Below are positions 8,477 to 17,735 of a stretch of DNA of 35,296 bases, piece by piece; position 1 is the first letter of the stretch; each line of letters starts with the position of its first letter. The DNA lies in NCBI GenBank assembly GCA_016297915.1, contig JAEDFU010000012.1:1-35296 (forward strand), given 5' to 3'. The notes under the pieces are model-generated. The model saw only the letters and a program-made list of their open reading frames with translations, searched no databases and was not told the origin of the DNA. A program made the translations under genes and the position numbers. The DNA comes from Clostridia bacterium (GTDB taxonomy: Bacteria; Bacillota; Clostridia; Christensenellales; UBA1242).

Positions 8477-9169
8477 CTATTTCAAGTAAATAATTCGGTG
8501 GCACTGTTCGCAAATAATTGTGCCTTCTGTTTTGAGTTTGTTTGCCTTGGCTGTAGGAATTTCTACACGACAACCTGAGCAGTGACCATTATCAAATGCA
8601 ACATAAACTGGGAATATTTTGTCTGCTTTCATTGCTTTGTACTTATTAAGTAAACTTGGCTCAATCTCAGATTCTAGCACTTTCATTTTGTCTTCGACTT
8701 CTTTGATTTTTGGCTCAACAAGTTTCATTGATTTTTCGTAAGCAGCTTTGAATTCGTTATACTTTGATCTAGCTTTAATCATGTTGTTTTTGGTCACCTC
8801 AAAGTCTTTGAGGCTGTTTTTTATTTTGGTTATAATTATATTTATATTTCTTTCTAGCAAAAATAATTCACTGCTAAGCGAATTGATTGTCGAAAGCATG
8901 CCATCAACATCATCAAGTTCAACTGTGCTTAAATTTGTGTTTGTGAGCTTTTGGATTTTTTTTAAATTAGCCTCGTATTGTTTTTTGAGATTATTATATT
9001 CTTCAAGAAGAGCATTAGCACCATTTTCAAGTTGCATGCCTTTGTCATGAGCCTCAACTATATAACCTTTGAGTTTAATCATGTTGCTTTTTTCAACACT
9101 ATTGAGATTTGATTTTTTTAGTTTATTCAACTCAAAGTCTAATTTTTGATATTCAAGTATTTTGTTCAT
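8477..9169 (-). CDS. Coiled-coil protein with C-terminal zinc ribbon (COG1579)
   Basis: The 230-aa protein is a long helical coiled coil (about 1-170) followed by a C4 zinc ribbon of the form CSGCRVEIP...CEQCHRIIY. This matches the COG1579/DUF164 family, often placed beside trmK and nif3-type genes. Its role is not established; nucleic-acid binding has been suggested for relatives. AAGGA lies 8 nt before the start, which is inside trmK (17-nt overlap). The expected Nif3-like gene (YqfO), normally beside trmK, is absent here. Confidence 0.88.
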   Translation of the reverse strand: MNKILEYQKLDFELNKLKKSNLNSVEKSNMIKLKGYIVEAHDKGMQLENGANALLEEYNNLKKQYEANLKKIQKLTNTNLSTVELDDVDGMLSTINSLSSELFLLERNINIIITKIKNSLKDFEVTKNNMIKARSKYNEFKAAYEKSMKLVEPKIKEVEDKMKVLESEIEPSLLNKYKAMKADKIFPVYVAFDNGHCSGCRVEIPTAKANKLKTEGTIICEQCHRIIYLK

Positions 9170-9824
9170 AGTTTAATTCCTTTTTGGCTTTTTCAAAGAG
9201 CCTTATATTTTTTTCAACTTTGTCATCAGTTGTTTTTTGATTATTTTTGATTTGATATAACATCTTTAAATTATAGTCAATATAATCTTTGATATCACTC
9301 AAGGGACTTTCAAAGTTTGATTTTCCAAACATCAAATCAAACTCAGTATAAGAGCTAGTTTCTTTGGATTTTTCACATTTAATTATGTTATAAAATTTGC
9401 CTTTGTCACTTATTATTATGTCAAAGGTTATTTTGAAATTGTGAGATACTAAGTATTTTTTTAGCTCAATTTGGTCGTGTTGTGGAGACAAAACATAGCT
9501 TGGGATTTTGACATTTGATTTATCTATAATATTCAATATCTCAAACCCGCCCATTCCAGCAATGACACACTGATCGATTTTTGCATCACCATATTTTGTT
9601 AGTCCGTCACAGCAAATTGCTTTGAATTTGCCTTGATACTTTTGCAAAAGGATTATTGCTTTGTTTAGACTGTCTTGGCTTATATCTGACACATATGCAA
9701 AGTCTATTTTTTGCTCATCAAATAAGTGTCTTACAAGTTTGCCATGATCACAGCCCACATCAGCCACAATCTTGCCATCAACCAAATCACTTAATACGGT
9801 TAATCTTTTGGATAGTTTATTCAT
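9153..9824 (-). CDS. trmK: tRNA (adenine(22)-N1)-methyltransferase
   Basis: Uses S-adenosylmethionine to methylate A22 in the tRNA D-loop. The SAM-binding motif ADVGCDHGKL is at 21-30. The family-specific CVIAGMGGFEI block follows near residue 85, then LSPQHD, and a helical C-terminal domain. The 223-aa length matches Bacillus TrmK (YqfN). It overlaps rpoD by 8 nt at its start and COG1579 at its end, giving the conserved dnaG-rpoD-trmK order. Confidence 0.93.
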   Translation of the reverse strand: MNKLSKRLTVLSDLVDGKIVADVGCDHGKLVRHLFDEQKIDFAYVSDISQDSLNKAIILLQKYQGKFKAICCDGLTKYGDAKIDQCVIAGMGGFEILNIIDKSNVKIPSYVLSPQHDQIELKKYLVSHNFKITFDIIISDKGKFYNIIKCEKSKETSSYTEFDLMFGKSNFESPLSDIKDYIDYNLKMLYQIKNNQKTTDDKVEKNIRLFEKAKKELNYEQNT

Positions 9825-10872
9825 AAAAATCTTGCAACTTTTTACTTCTATTTGGATGTCTTAGTTTACGCAAAGCCTTAGCTTCGATTTGACGAATTCT
9901 CTCTCTTGTTACATTAAACTCTTTGCCAACTTCCTCCAATGTTCTTGGGTGGCTATCATCAAGACCATATCTAAGTCTTATTACCTTTTGCTCTCTTGGA
10001 GTAAGAGTCTCAATTACTTGCAAAAGTTGTGCTTTGAGAATATCTTGAGCGGCGTTGTCTGTTGGAGACTTAACACTCTCATCCTCAACGAAATCACTAA
10101 TTCTACTCTCGTCTTCTTCGCCTACTGGACTCTCCAAAGATACTGGGTCTTGGGCAATCTTTTGGATTTCGATTACTCTATTTTCGCTAAGTCCCATACG
10201 CTCAGCAATCTCGGCGTTTGTTGGATCTCTGCCAAGTTCCTGCATAAGTTGTTTGCTTACGCGAGAGAGTCTATGAATTGTCTCAACCATATGTACTGGA
10301 ATTCTAATAGTTCTTGCTTGATCGGCTATTGCTCTTGTTATAGATTGTCTAATCCACCAAGTAGCATAAGTCGAAAATCTAAATCCCTTGGTATAATCAA
10401 ATTTTTCTACGGCTTTGAGCAGTCCTAAATTGCCCTCTTGAATAAGATCCAAAAATTGCATAGAACTACGATTGACATATTTTTTGGCTATACTTACAAC
10501 AAGTTTTAGATTACGCTCAGACAATTCTTTTTTGGCTCTTTCGTCGCCTTCAATTATCTTTTTGGCAAGTTCAACCTCTTGTTCTGGAGTTAGTAGTTGT
10601 GCTTGTCCAATGTCTTTGAGGTACATCTTAACTGGATCGCCTACCTTGACATCACTAATAAGATTTTTTAGTTCCTCGTCCTTAATAACTTCGTCAACTG
10701 AAGGTTCAACTGTAATTCCCTCATCCTCAAGTCTCTCCTTGACATCTTTGAGTTCGTCAGCACTTAGTTCGTAATTTATAAGCCTAGCACCAAGTTCTTC
10801 CTCAGTTATTGAATTGCCATCTTTGCTGGCATACTTTATAATTTTTGATATTTCTTGCTCTAAATTATCCAT
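9817..10872 (-). CDS. rpoD: Primary sigma factor SigA/RpoD
   Basis: Housekeeping sigma-70 factor that directs RNA polymerase to -10/-35 promoters. The protein has a short region 1.1, then regions 1.2-2 including QEGNLGLLKAVEKFDYTKGFRFSTYATWWIRQ with the aromatic cluster used in -10 melting. Region 3 follows (HMVETIHRLSRV). Region 4 has the RLRYGLDD...TRERIRQIEAKALRKLR helix-turn-helix that reads the -35 box. Its 351 aa fit Clostridia SigA. The ATG shares one base with the dnaG stop codon (TAATG). Confidence 0.98.
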   Translation of the reverse strand: MDNLEQEISKIIKYASKDGNSITEEELGARLINYELSADELKDVKERLEDEGITVEPSVDEVIKDEELKNLISDVKVGDPVKMYLKDIGQAQLLTPEQEVELAKKIIEGDERAKKELSERNLKLVVSIAKKYVNRSSMQFLDLIQEGNLGLLKAVEKFDYTKGFRFSTYATWWIRQSITRAIADQARTIRIPVHMVETIHRLSRVSKQLMQELGRDPTNAEIAERMGLSENRVIEIQKIAQDPVSLESPVGEEDESRISDFVEDESVKSPTDNAAQDILKAQLLQVIETLTPREQKVIRLRYGLDDSHPRTLEEVGKEFNVTRERIRQIEAKALRKLRHPNRSKKLQDFYE

Positions 10873-12653
10873 TATTTTCCTCTTTTATTCTTTTCTTTTG
10901 ACAATTTACTTAACTCTAACATGATTTCTCGTTTTTCATTCTCGTCCTTGCACTTAGCAAGTCTACTTAGTAGCATGTCCATTGTATTTGCAGAGCCTGT
11001 ATTAATAAGCACTTGCAAACAATCGCTATAGTATTTTTCGTTGTCCTCTCCAGATACAAAGTTATAATTAACAATATCTGACAAATCGGCAGTATTTTCA
11101 ATATCGTCAAACATATCAAATATTTTGCTTACAATTGGTTTTTTGCCATTTTTGTATTCGTTTTCGATATAATCATAAATTTTGACATAATCAGGATTTT
11201 TGAGATTTGGTTTTATGCTATCATTTAGTTTGGCATAATCTTTTTTGTAAAGCAGTGACGCAATTATAAATTTAACTGCTTTGACATAAGAATTCTCTTT
11301 TAGATTAATTTTAGTATCAACATTTTCGACAATATCCTCTTGTTTGACAGTATCAGATACAAACTTACCCAAATCACTTTTGAGTACATTCATAGTAACA
11401 TTTGTCATTTGTTGTACCATCTTGAGATATATCTCTTGCTCACTTTCGCTATCTAGCGACCTAATTACATTGAGTGCATCACCAATAAACTTGGTCTTTT
11501 GCTCGGGCTTGCTAAGGTCGTAATTACTTGCAAAGTCCTTAATCAAAAACTCAACCCAATACAAAGCAGATTTAAGCATTTCCTCCCAAGCTGATTTGCC
11601 AAAGGCATTGACAAATTCATCAGGATCTCTTCCGTCCGGGATTGTCACTACATAAACTTGAAGTCCAGCGTTGACAAGTATCTCAATGCTTCGGAGTGTT
11701 GCCTTTTTCCCTGCACTATCACCGTCAAAACAAAGAATTACTTTGTCTGCAAATTTCTTGAGATTTTTGGCATGATTGGCTGTCAATGCAGTACCCATAC
11801 AAGCAACCGCATTGGACACCCCACTTTTGAACAAAGATATAACATCCATTTGCCCTTCAACAATAACAATCTCTGACAAATTACCTATCTTTTTGGCTTT
11901 TTTGATTTGATTAATTCCATAAATTAGACTACTTTTATCAAAGACAAGAGTTTGAGCAGTATTTTTGTACTTAGCAAAATCTGCTTTGCCAATAACCCTT
12001 CCGCTAAAACCAACGACATTGCCCATAAGATTAAATATCGGAAATATAATTCGCTTGGCGTAAGCGTCAATGAGCTTGCCGTCATGCTTGTCACAAACTC
12101 CACTATCTAATAATTCCTCGTCAGTATAGCCTAGCCCTCTTAAGTAGCCCACAACCTCATTCCAGCCTGTGCTATAGCCAATTCCATATTCTTTGATAAT
12201 TGACATATCTAATTTTCGTGATGCCAAATACTCTAGTGCTGGAGTTGCCTCAGGTTTTTTGAGATTGTTGTAATAAAACTTGGCTGCATCAACAAGTAAA
12301 CTAAATATTCTGTCTCTTTTCTTTTTGATTTTTATCAAATTTTCGTCATTTTGATAAGCAGGAAGTTCCATATTTGCATATTCAGCAAGTTTTTTGCATG
12401 CGTCATAAAAATCTAGTGACTCATACTTGCTAACAAAACTAATTACATCTCCACTAGCTCCACATCCAAAACAATGATAATATTGTTCTATCTCATTTAT
12501 GGCAAAAGACGGTGTTTTTTCAAAATGAAAAGGACAGCATGCCCACCATGTTTTACCCTTGCGAGTTAAATTTATGTACTTGCTAGCGGTAGACACAATA
12601 TCGTTATTTTGCTTTAACTTTTCGATAAAATCTTGCGAAAAACCCTTATTCAC
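10872..12653 (-). CDS. dnaG: DNA primase
   Basis: Synthesises RNA primers at the replication fork. The CHC2 zinc-binding domain has ligands C40, H43, C61 and C64. The TOPRIM domain shows IVIVEGQMDVISL (about 262-275) and the acidic LCFDGDSAGKKA block. A C-terminal helical DnaB-interaction region follows. Start is GTG 12653 with GAGGTGA just before it. The length (593 aa) is typical. It leads the dnaG-rpoD macromolecular synthesis unit, here extended downstream to dacF with no obvious internal terminator. Confidence 0.97.
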   Translation of the reverse strand: MNKGFSQDFIEKLKQNNDIVSTASKYINLTRKGKTWWACCPFHFEKTPSFAINEIEQYYHCFGCGASGDVISFVSKYESLDFYDACKKLAEYANMELPAYQNDENLIKIKKKRDRIFSLLVDAAKFYYNNLKKPEATPALEYLASRKLDMSIIKEYGIGYSTGWNEVVGYLRGLGYTDEELLDSGVCDKHDGKLIDAYAKRIIFPIFNLMGNVVGFSGRVIGKADFAKYKNTAQTLVFDKSSLIYGINQIKKAKKIGNLSEIVIVEGQMDVISLFKSGVSNAVACMGTALTANHAKNLKKFADKVILCFDGDSAGKKATLRSIEILVNAGLQVYVVTIPDGRDPDEFVNAFGKSAWEEMLKSALYWVEFLIKDFASNYDLSKPEQKTKFIGDALNVIRSLDSESEQEIYLKMVQQMTNVTMNVLKSDLGKFVSDTVKQEDIVENVDTKINLKENSYVKAVKFIIASLLYKKDYAKLNDSIKPNLKNPDYVKIYDYIENEYKNGKKPIVSKIFDMFDDIENTADLSDIVNYNFVSGEDNEKYYSDCLQVLINTGSANTMDMLLSRLAKCKDENEKREIMLELSKLSKEKNKRGK

Positions 12654-12743
12654 TACTCACCTCACAAAAATTCTACTAATATATACGCTAAAACTATGAT
12701 TTTTCCTCTTTTTTTTGTAAAATTTTTTGGCATTTTACACAAA

Positions 12744-12776
12744 AAAATTAACTAGCATCTGCTAGTTAAGTTTTTT
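12744..12776. terminator. Bidirectional terminator, perfect 10-bp stem
   Basis: TTAACTAGCA (12748-12757) and TGCTAGTTAA (12760-12769) form a perfect stem with a 2-nt spacer, flanked by an A-run on the left and T6 on the right. It ends the small membrane-protein gene and insulates dnaG. Confidence 0.88.
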
Positions 12777-12781
12777 ACTTT

Positions 12782-13036
12782 CTATTTACTTGATTTAGCT
12801 TCTTTTGTATCGTCTTTTTTGTCGTCAGTTTTTGGTGTTTCAGTATGCAAATTTGCATATGTATTTATACAAATTGATACAATTCCACAAACAATGCCAC
12901 TGCAAGGAATAACAATCCAAGTTGGGTGCCAAATATTAGCAAAAATTCCCACCAAGATAAATACCAAAACTGATGCCAACATCAAAACTCCACAAACAGC
13001 ATCACAAATAATTTGCGCTTTAGACTTTTTGTACAT
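12782..13036 (-). CDS. Small two-helix membrane protein
   Basis: I place the start at ATG 13036 (84 aa) because AGGGGG stands about 9 nt before it; the frame stays open to 13093 but has no site there. Two hydrophobic segments (about 9-33 and 37-58) surround a WHPTWIVIP motif, which is seen in many small Firmicutes membrane proteins of unknown role. The C-terminal 25 residues are Lys/Asp/Thr-rich and probably cytoplasmic. It is a single-gene unit. No function can be assigned. Confidence 0.75.
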   Translation of the reverse strand: MYKKSKAQIICDAVCGVLMLASVLVFILVGIFANIWHPTWIVIPCSGIVCGIVSICINTYANLHTETPKTDDKKDDTKEAKSSK

Positions 13037-13159
13037 AACACTTTTCCCCCTAGTAATTAAATATATTATATCAAATAAAAATTTGTTTAACAAATAATTT
13101 GCATTAGATTTGAATATTTAATTTGCTATATCTGTTCTTGAAATATATTAATAAATTGA

Positions 13160-13195
13160 GTAAAAAATAGCCAAGCAAAAGCTTGACTATTTATA
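13160..13195 (-). terminator. ppdK terminator
   Basis: On the minus strand AAATAG-T-CAAGC and GCTTG-G-CTATTT form a stem around a TTTT loop (13164-13193), followed by T6. It starts a few nt after the ppdK stop codon. Confidence 0.85.
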
Positions 13196-13199
13196 TTAA

Positions 13200-15839
13200 T
13201 TATTTATTTCTGATTGCTGCTTGAGCGGCTGCAAGTCTTGCGATAGGTACTCTATAAGGAGAGCAACTTACATAGTCAAGACCAATCTTATGACAGAACT
13301 CGATTGAGCTTGGATCACCACCGTGTTCACCACAAATACCACAGTGAAGTTCTGGTCTTGTCTCTTTGCCAAGACGAACAGCCATATCCATAAGTTTGCC
13401 AACACCAGTTGTGTCAAGTCTAGCAAATGGATCAGACTCATAAATCTTGTTTGCATAGTAAGATGGCAAGAACTTGCCAGCGTCATCACGGCTGAAGCCA
13501 AATGTCATTTGAGTCAAGTCGTTTGTGCCAAAGCAGAAGAATTCAGCCTCAGTAGCAATAGCGTCTGCAGTAAGAGCTGCACGAGGGATTTCGATCATTG
13601 TACCAACTTGGTATTTTAGATCAACACCACTTGCTTTGATAATAGCGTCAGCAGTTTCAACTACAATCTTTTTGACAAATGCAAGTTCCTTTACTTCGCC
13701 AACAAGTGGAATCATGATTTCTGGAACAACTTTCCAATCTGGATGATTCTTTTGAACATTGATAGCAGCCTTAATTACAGCCTTGGTTTGCATAACTGCA
13801 ATTTCTGGATATGTCACAGTTAGTCTGCATCCACGGTGACCCATCATTGGGTTAACTTCGTGTAGGTCAGTAATGTATTGTTTAATTTGAGCAACAGTTT
13901 TGCCTTTTGCTTTTGCCAAAGCCTCAATATCTTGAGCTTCAGTTGGAACGAACTCATGTAGAGGTGGGTCTAGGAATCTGATACATACAGGCATGCCTTT
14001 TAGTGCTTCCATCAAAGCTTCAAAGTCTGCTTGTTGCATAGGCTCAATTTTGTTTAGAGCAACTTCTCTTTCTTCCTTAGTATCAGAACAAATCATTTCT
14101 CTAAATGCACCAATTCTCTCAGGGTCAAAGAACATATGCTCTGTACGGCATAGACCAATACCTTGAGCACCTAGCTCCTCAGCACGCTTAGCGTCATTTG
14201 GAGTATCAGCGTTAGTTCTTACGCCAAGTTTTTTGTACTTGTCAGCAAGTTTCATAATTCTGCCAAAGTAACCACTGTTAGGATCAGCAGGAACAGTCTT
14301 AATTTCGCAATTGTAGATTTTGCCTGTTGTACCGTCAAGAGAAATATAATCTCCCTCGTGGAAAGTTTGACCAGCAAGTGTGAATTGTTTGTTTTCCTCG
14401 TCCATTTTGATATCGCCACAACCAGATACGCAGCAAGTACCCATACCACGAGCAACAACGGCAGCGTGAGATGTTTGACCACCACGAACAGTTAGGATAC
14501 CTTGGGCATATTTCATACCCTCGATATCTTCTGGGCTAGTCTCTAGTCTAACTAGAACAACTTTTTCTTTGTTTTTGCCATGAACAACAGCATCTTCAGC
14601 TGTGAACACAATTTTGCCAGTAGCAGCACCTGGAGATGCAGCAATACCCTTGCCTACAACATTTTCTTTGTCGGCATTTTTAAGAGCAACTGTATCAAAT
14701 TGAGGGTGAAGTAGCATGTCTAGAGATTTAGCGTCGATTTGCATCAAAGCCTCTTGCTCAGTAATCATTCCCTCGTCAATCAAATCACATGCAATACGGA
14801 TAGCAGCAGCTGCTGTTCTCTTACCATTTCTGGTTTGAAGCATGTATAGATGTCTATCTTCGATTGTAAATTCCATATCTTGCATATCTCTATAGTGATT
14901 CTCTAGAGTATTGCAGATTTCCAAGAATTGATCATAAACATCAGGCATAATTTCAGCCATTTTTGAAATAGGCATTGGGGTTCTAACACCAGCAACAACA
15001 TCTTCGCCTTGTGCATTCATCAAGAACTCACCCATAAGACCTTTTTCACCAGTAGCAGGATTACGAGTAAACGCAACACCAGTACCAGAAGTTTCACCCA
15101 TGTTACCAAAAGCCATCATTTGAACATTAACAGCAGTACCCCAAGAATATGGAATATCGTGGTCCATACGATAGATATTAGCACGAGGGTTATCCCAAGA
15201 ACGGAATACGGCTTTGATAGCCTCAAACAATTGTTCCTTAGGATCAGTTGGAAAGTCTTTGCCCAATTGATTTTTGTATTCTTGTTTGAATTCTTTAGCT
15301 AGTTCTTTTAGATCGTCAGCAGTCAAATCTACATCGTAAACTACACCCTTTCTTTCTTTCATTTGGTCGATAAGTTTTTCGAAGTATTTTTTGCCAACTT
15401 CCATAACAACATCACTAAACATTTGGATAAATCTTCTGTAGCAGTCCCAAGCCCATCTAGGATTACCAGATTTGGCAGAAATAACTTCTACAACATCTTC
15501 GTTAAGACCCAAGTTTAGGATTGTATCCATCATACCTGGCATAGATGCTCTAGCACCAGATCTAACAGAAACTAGAAGTGGATTTTCTTTGTCACCGAAC
15601 TTTTTGCCAGTGATTTTTTCCATTTTTTCGATATTTTCCAATATTTCTCTTTGGATGTCTGCATTAATTTGTCTACCATCTTCGTAGTATTGTGTGCAGG
15701 CCTCAGTAGAAATAGTGAAACCTTGTGGAACAGGAAGTCCTAAATTGGTCATTTCTGCCAAGTTAGCGCCTTTTCCGCCAAGTAGTTCTCTCATTTTAGC
15801 GTTACCTTCGCTAAATAAATAAACATATTTCTTTTGCAT
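13200..15839 (-). CDS. ppdK: Pyruvate, phosphate dikinase
   Basis: Interconverts pyruvate, ATP and phosphate with phosphoenolpyruvate, AMP and pyrophosphate; in anaerobic Firmicutes it often runs in glycolysis to gain energy or in gluconeogenesis. The start is ATG 15839 (879 aa), preceded by AAGGAG; 34 further in-frame codons upstream are not typical of the family. The N-terminal ATP-grasp domain opens with GGKGANLAEM. The phosphohistidine swivel motif GGQTSHAAVVARGMG is near residue 455. The C-terminal TIM barrel carries the CGICGEHGGDP catalytic block. It is monocistronic, with its own promoter and terminator. Confidence 0.98.
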   Translation of the reverse strand: MQKKYVYLFSEGNAKMRELLGGKGANLAEMTNLGLPVPQGFTISTEACTQYYEDGRQINADIQREILENIEKMEKITGKKFGDKENPLLVSVRSGARASMPGMMDTILNLGLNEDVVEVISAKSGNPRWAWDCYRRFIQMFSDVVMEVGKKYFEKLIDQMKERKGVVYDVDLTADDLKELAKEFKQEYKNQLGKDFPTDPKEQLFEAIKAVFRSWDNPRANIYRMDHDIPYSWGTAVNVQMMAFGNMGETSGTGVAFTRNPATGEKGLMGEFLMNAQGEDVVAGVRTPMPISKMAEIMPDVYDQFLEICNTLENHYRDMQDMEFTIEDRHLYMLQTRNGKRTAAAAIRIACDLIDEGMITEQEALMQIDAKSLDMLLHPQFDTVALKNADKENVVGKGIAASPGAATGKIVFTAEDAVVHGKNKEKVVLVRLETSPEDIEGMKYAQGILTVRGGQTSHAAVVARGMGTCCVSGCGDIKMDEENKQFTLAGQTFHEGDYISLDGTTGKIYNCEIKTVPADPNSGYFGRIMKLADKYKKLGVRTNADTPNDAKRAEELGAQGIGLCRTEHMFFDPERIGAFREMICSDTKEEREVALNKIEPMQQADFEALMEALKGMPVCIRFLDPPLHEFVPTEAQDIEALAKAKGKTVAQIKQYITDLHEVNPMMGHRGCRLTVTYPEIAVMQTKAVIKAAINVQKNHPDWKVVPEIMIPLVGEVKELAFVKKIVVETADAIIKASGVDLKYQVGTMIEIPRAALTADAIATEAEFFCFGTNDLTQMTFGFSRDDAGKFLPSYYANKIYESDPFARLDTTGVGKLMDMAVRLGKETRPELHCGICGEHGGDPSSIEFCHKIGLDYVSCSPYRVPIARLAAAQAAIRNK

Positions 15840-15869
15840 ATTTTCTCCTTTATGTAAAGCTACCTTACT

Positions 15870-15898
15870 AGTATATATTTTTCGGTCAAATCTTGCAA
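15870..15898 (-). promoter_or_regulatory. ppdK promoter
   Basis: A TTGCAA -35 box (15893-15898) lies 17 nt from a TATACT -10 box (15870-15875) on the minus strand, about 30 nt before the ppdK start. Confidence 0.7.
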
Positions 15899-15943
15899 GT
15901 GATTGATTGAATAAATTTAAAAAAATATTAAAAATATGCACGA

Positions 15944-15979
15944 AAAAGCCATTTTGTATAAATATTCAAAATGGCTTAT
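15944..15979 (-). terminator. Terminator of the TraX-family gene
   Basis: AAGCCATTTTG (15946-15956) pairs perfectly with CAAAATGGCTT (15967-15977). On the minus strand a T-run follows, immediately after the stop codon of the TraX-like gene. Confidence 0.85.
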
Positions 15980-15981
15980 AA

Positions 15982-16695
15982 TTATAAAAAACGACCAATT
16001 AACCAAAGCAACATTAGGTGTGTTGGATAAAAAATATAGAAAAAGTATTTAAGATTGAGTTTTCCCCTACTTGAGTTATATAACAAAAGCGGTATAATTG
16101 CAAGAATACTGAAGAATTGGTATGTTGTAGCAAAAGTAAATTCATTAGATAAATATACACCAAACAGAGTAAGCAATATCATTGTCAATGCAAAAAGCAA
16201 GTATTTCCATAGTGGCTTTTCTCGCAAGAAATAAAAAATCATTACAGTTGCGACACCAAAAATATCATACTCCAACATCCTAAATGGCGTGATTATTACA
16301 AGACCAAACAGTATTATCAAAAGGACTAATAGATAACCAATTGAGATGAAAGTTTTTGAGTCTTTGAGACTTTTTGAGTACTGCTCAATCAAAATAATGA
16401 CAATAATTGCAATTAAAAAAGTAAATAAAACATTGAACTTGAAAAATGTATTGAATATAAAGTAATAAGGTATTTGAGATATTAACGCAAACAAAAGGAG
16501 CGTTAAAACATATTTTTTGCGACTTTTGGTATAATGCAATCCCTCTGCAACACAAAATGCAAAGATTGGAAAAGCGACTCGTCCTATGACTCTAAGAAAA
16601 ATAGCATTTGGGAAAATAATAAATCCCAAATGATCTACAAACATAGATATTACAGCTATTATTTTGAGCGCATTATTATTTAATAGTTTTTTCAT
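15982..16695 (-). CDS. TraX-family integral membrane protein
   Basis: The protein (237 aa) is almost entirely hydrophobic, with about seven or eight membrane segments. The start LKIIAVISMFVDHLGFIIFP and the ending FYIFYPTHLMLLWLI match the TraX family (PF05857), named from F-plasmid pilin N-acetylation but widespread on Firmicutes chromosomes with no conjugation genes nearby. An acyltransferase-like role at the membrane is possible but unproven. It follows recO after a 21-nt gap and is probably co-transcribed with yqzL-recO. Confidence 0.85.
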   Translation of the reverse strand: MKKLLNNNALKIIAVISMFVDHLGFIIFPNAIFLRVIGRVAFPIFAFCVAEGLHYTKSRKKYVLTLLLFALISQIPYYFIFNTFFKFNVLFTFLIAIIVIILIEQYSKSLKDSKTFISIGYLLVLLIILFGLVIITPFRMLEYDIFGVATVMIFYFLREKPLWKYLLFALTMILLTLFGVYLSNEFTFATTYQFFSILAIIPLLLYNSSRGKLNLKYFFYIFYPTHLMLLWLIGRFL

Positions 16696-16716
16696 ATGTA
16701 ATCCTACATCTACACA

Positions 16717-17436
16717 TTACTCTTTGAGCGACTTAAATTTGCAATTAAGTCTATTAGACAAATCTAACACACACAAGTCAAATATTCTATTCAAGCAATC
16801 GGTTGAAACTTTGACAGTTTTTAGTTTGTCTAGAGGAGTATTTTGGATTATTTTGAGTGTAACAAAATCTTGTTTGGATATTAGCTCACCACCCGAACAA
16901 TTAGCACATCTAAAAGTTCCAGAATAAATATCTATCTTAATATCCCCCACAAATTTCATTCCACAATTATCGCAAGTGTCAAAGTTGAGTTTGTATCCAA
17001 TAATTTCAAGCACGGTCGTCATAAATTTGACAACACAAAGCTTGGTATTTATATCCTCAGTATAAACAACATTTTGTAGTGTCTTTAGGAGTGTCAAAAA
17101 TAAACTCTCAGATATGATATTTGGTTTCATTATAATTTTGCATACTTCAAGCATAAAATTGCAAAGTCTAAAATTTTCATAATCACTAGTTAAATCAAAA
17201 AAAGTGTCAATAAGATCAACTCCCTTGACAACATAAAAATCGCTAGACTTAACTATGTCAAAAGAACCAAAGCAAAATGGTTGTCCAGCAAACTTTAATT
17301 TTGAATTAGCAGCTGCCACACCCTTTAATATGCCGGTGACAACTCCCAATTCAACAGTAAAAATATGTATTAATTTATCTTTGTCCTTGTATGGCATAGA
17401 CGAAAGCACTATGCCTGTAACAGTAAGTTCTTCCAA
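16717..17436 (-). CDS. recO: DNA repair protein RecO
   Basis: Mediator that loads RecA at ssDNA gaps with RecR and anneals strands. The N-terminal OB fold (TVTGIVLSSMPYKDKDKLIHIFTVELG) is followed by a helical domain and a CxxC...CxxC zinc site (CDNCG...FRCANCSGG, about 151-181). The length (239 aa) is standard. The start is TTG 17436, directly after the yqzL stop codon, with AAAGGAA inside the end of yqzL; no ATG or GTG fits the conserved start. Translation is therefore probably coupled to yqzL. Confidence 0.95.
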   Translation of the reverse strand: MEELTVTGIVLSSMPYKDKDKLIHIFTVELGVVTGILKGVAAANSKLKFAGQPFCFGSFDIVKSSDFYVVKGVDLIDTFFDLTSDYENFRLCNFMLEVCKIIMKPNIISESLFLTLLKTLQNVVYTEDINTKLCVVKFMTTVLEIIGYKLNFDTCDNCGMKFVGDIKIDIYSGTFRCANCSGGELISKQDFVTLKIIQNTPLDKLKTVKVSTDCLNRIFDLCVLDLSNRLNCKFKSLKE

Positions 17437-17526
17437 TTATTTTTCCTTTTTTAGAGCAGAGTACAGCAAATAATAGTTAATTTGCCCTGTTTGTTCAAAT
17501 AACTTCCAGCACAAATCCTCAGTCAT
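17437..17526 (-). CDS. yqzL: YqzL-family small protein, 29 aa
   Basis: This very short gene has a strong GGAGGG site 4-5 nt before ATG 17526 and ends with a stop codon that abuts the recO start. The peptide starts MTEDLCWKLFEQTG and continues QINYYLLYSALKKEK. The W-x-x-F-x-x-TG-x-I-x-x-YL pattern and the place just upstream of recO match YqzL of Bacillus. The family has no known function. It is likely co-translated with recO. Confidence 0.88.
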   Translation of the reverse strand: MTEDLCWKLFEQTGQINYYLLYSALKKEK

Positions 17527-17735
17527 AATCCCTCCACATATCTTTTTTATATTTTATGTGTCGTATCTTGTTTTATGCTAATTTGAATAGTTATTTTAAA
17601 TTACCAATTTTTTATTAATGCATATTTATAAGCAATGATTTATAAATATTCTCAATGTCGAATGTAGGCCACACTACACCTTGCCCACAAAATTATGACC
17701 ATGTTATTGATATAGATAACCACACAAAAATATAA

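Noticed and set aside
13200..15941. Longer ppdK starting at 15941
   Set aside because: The extra 34 codons overlap the promoter and precede a strong AAGGAG site at the family's usual start.
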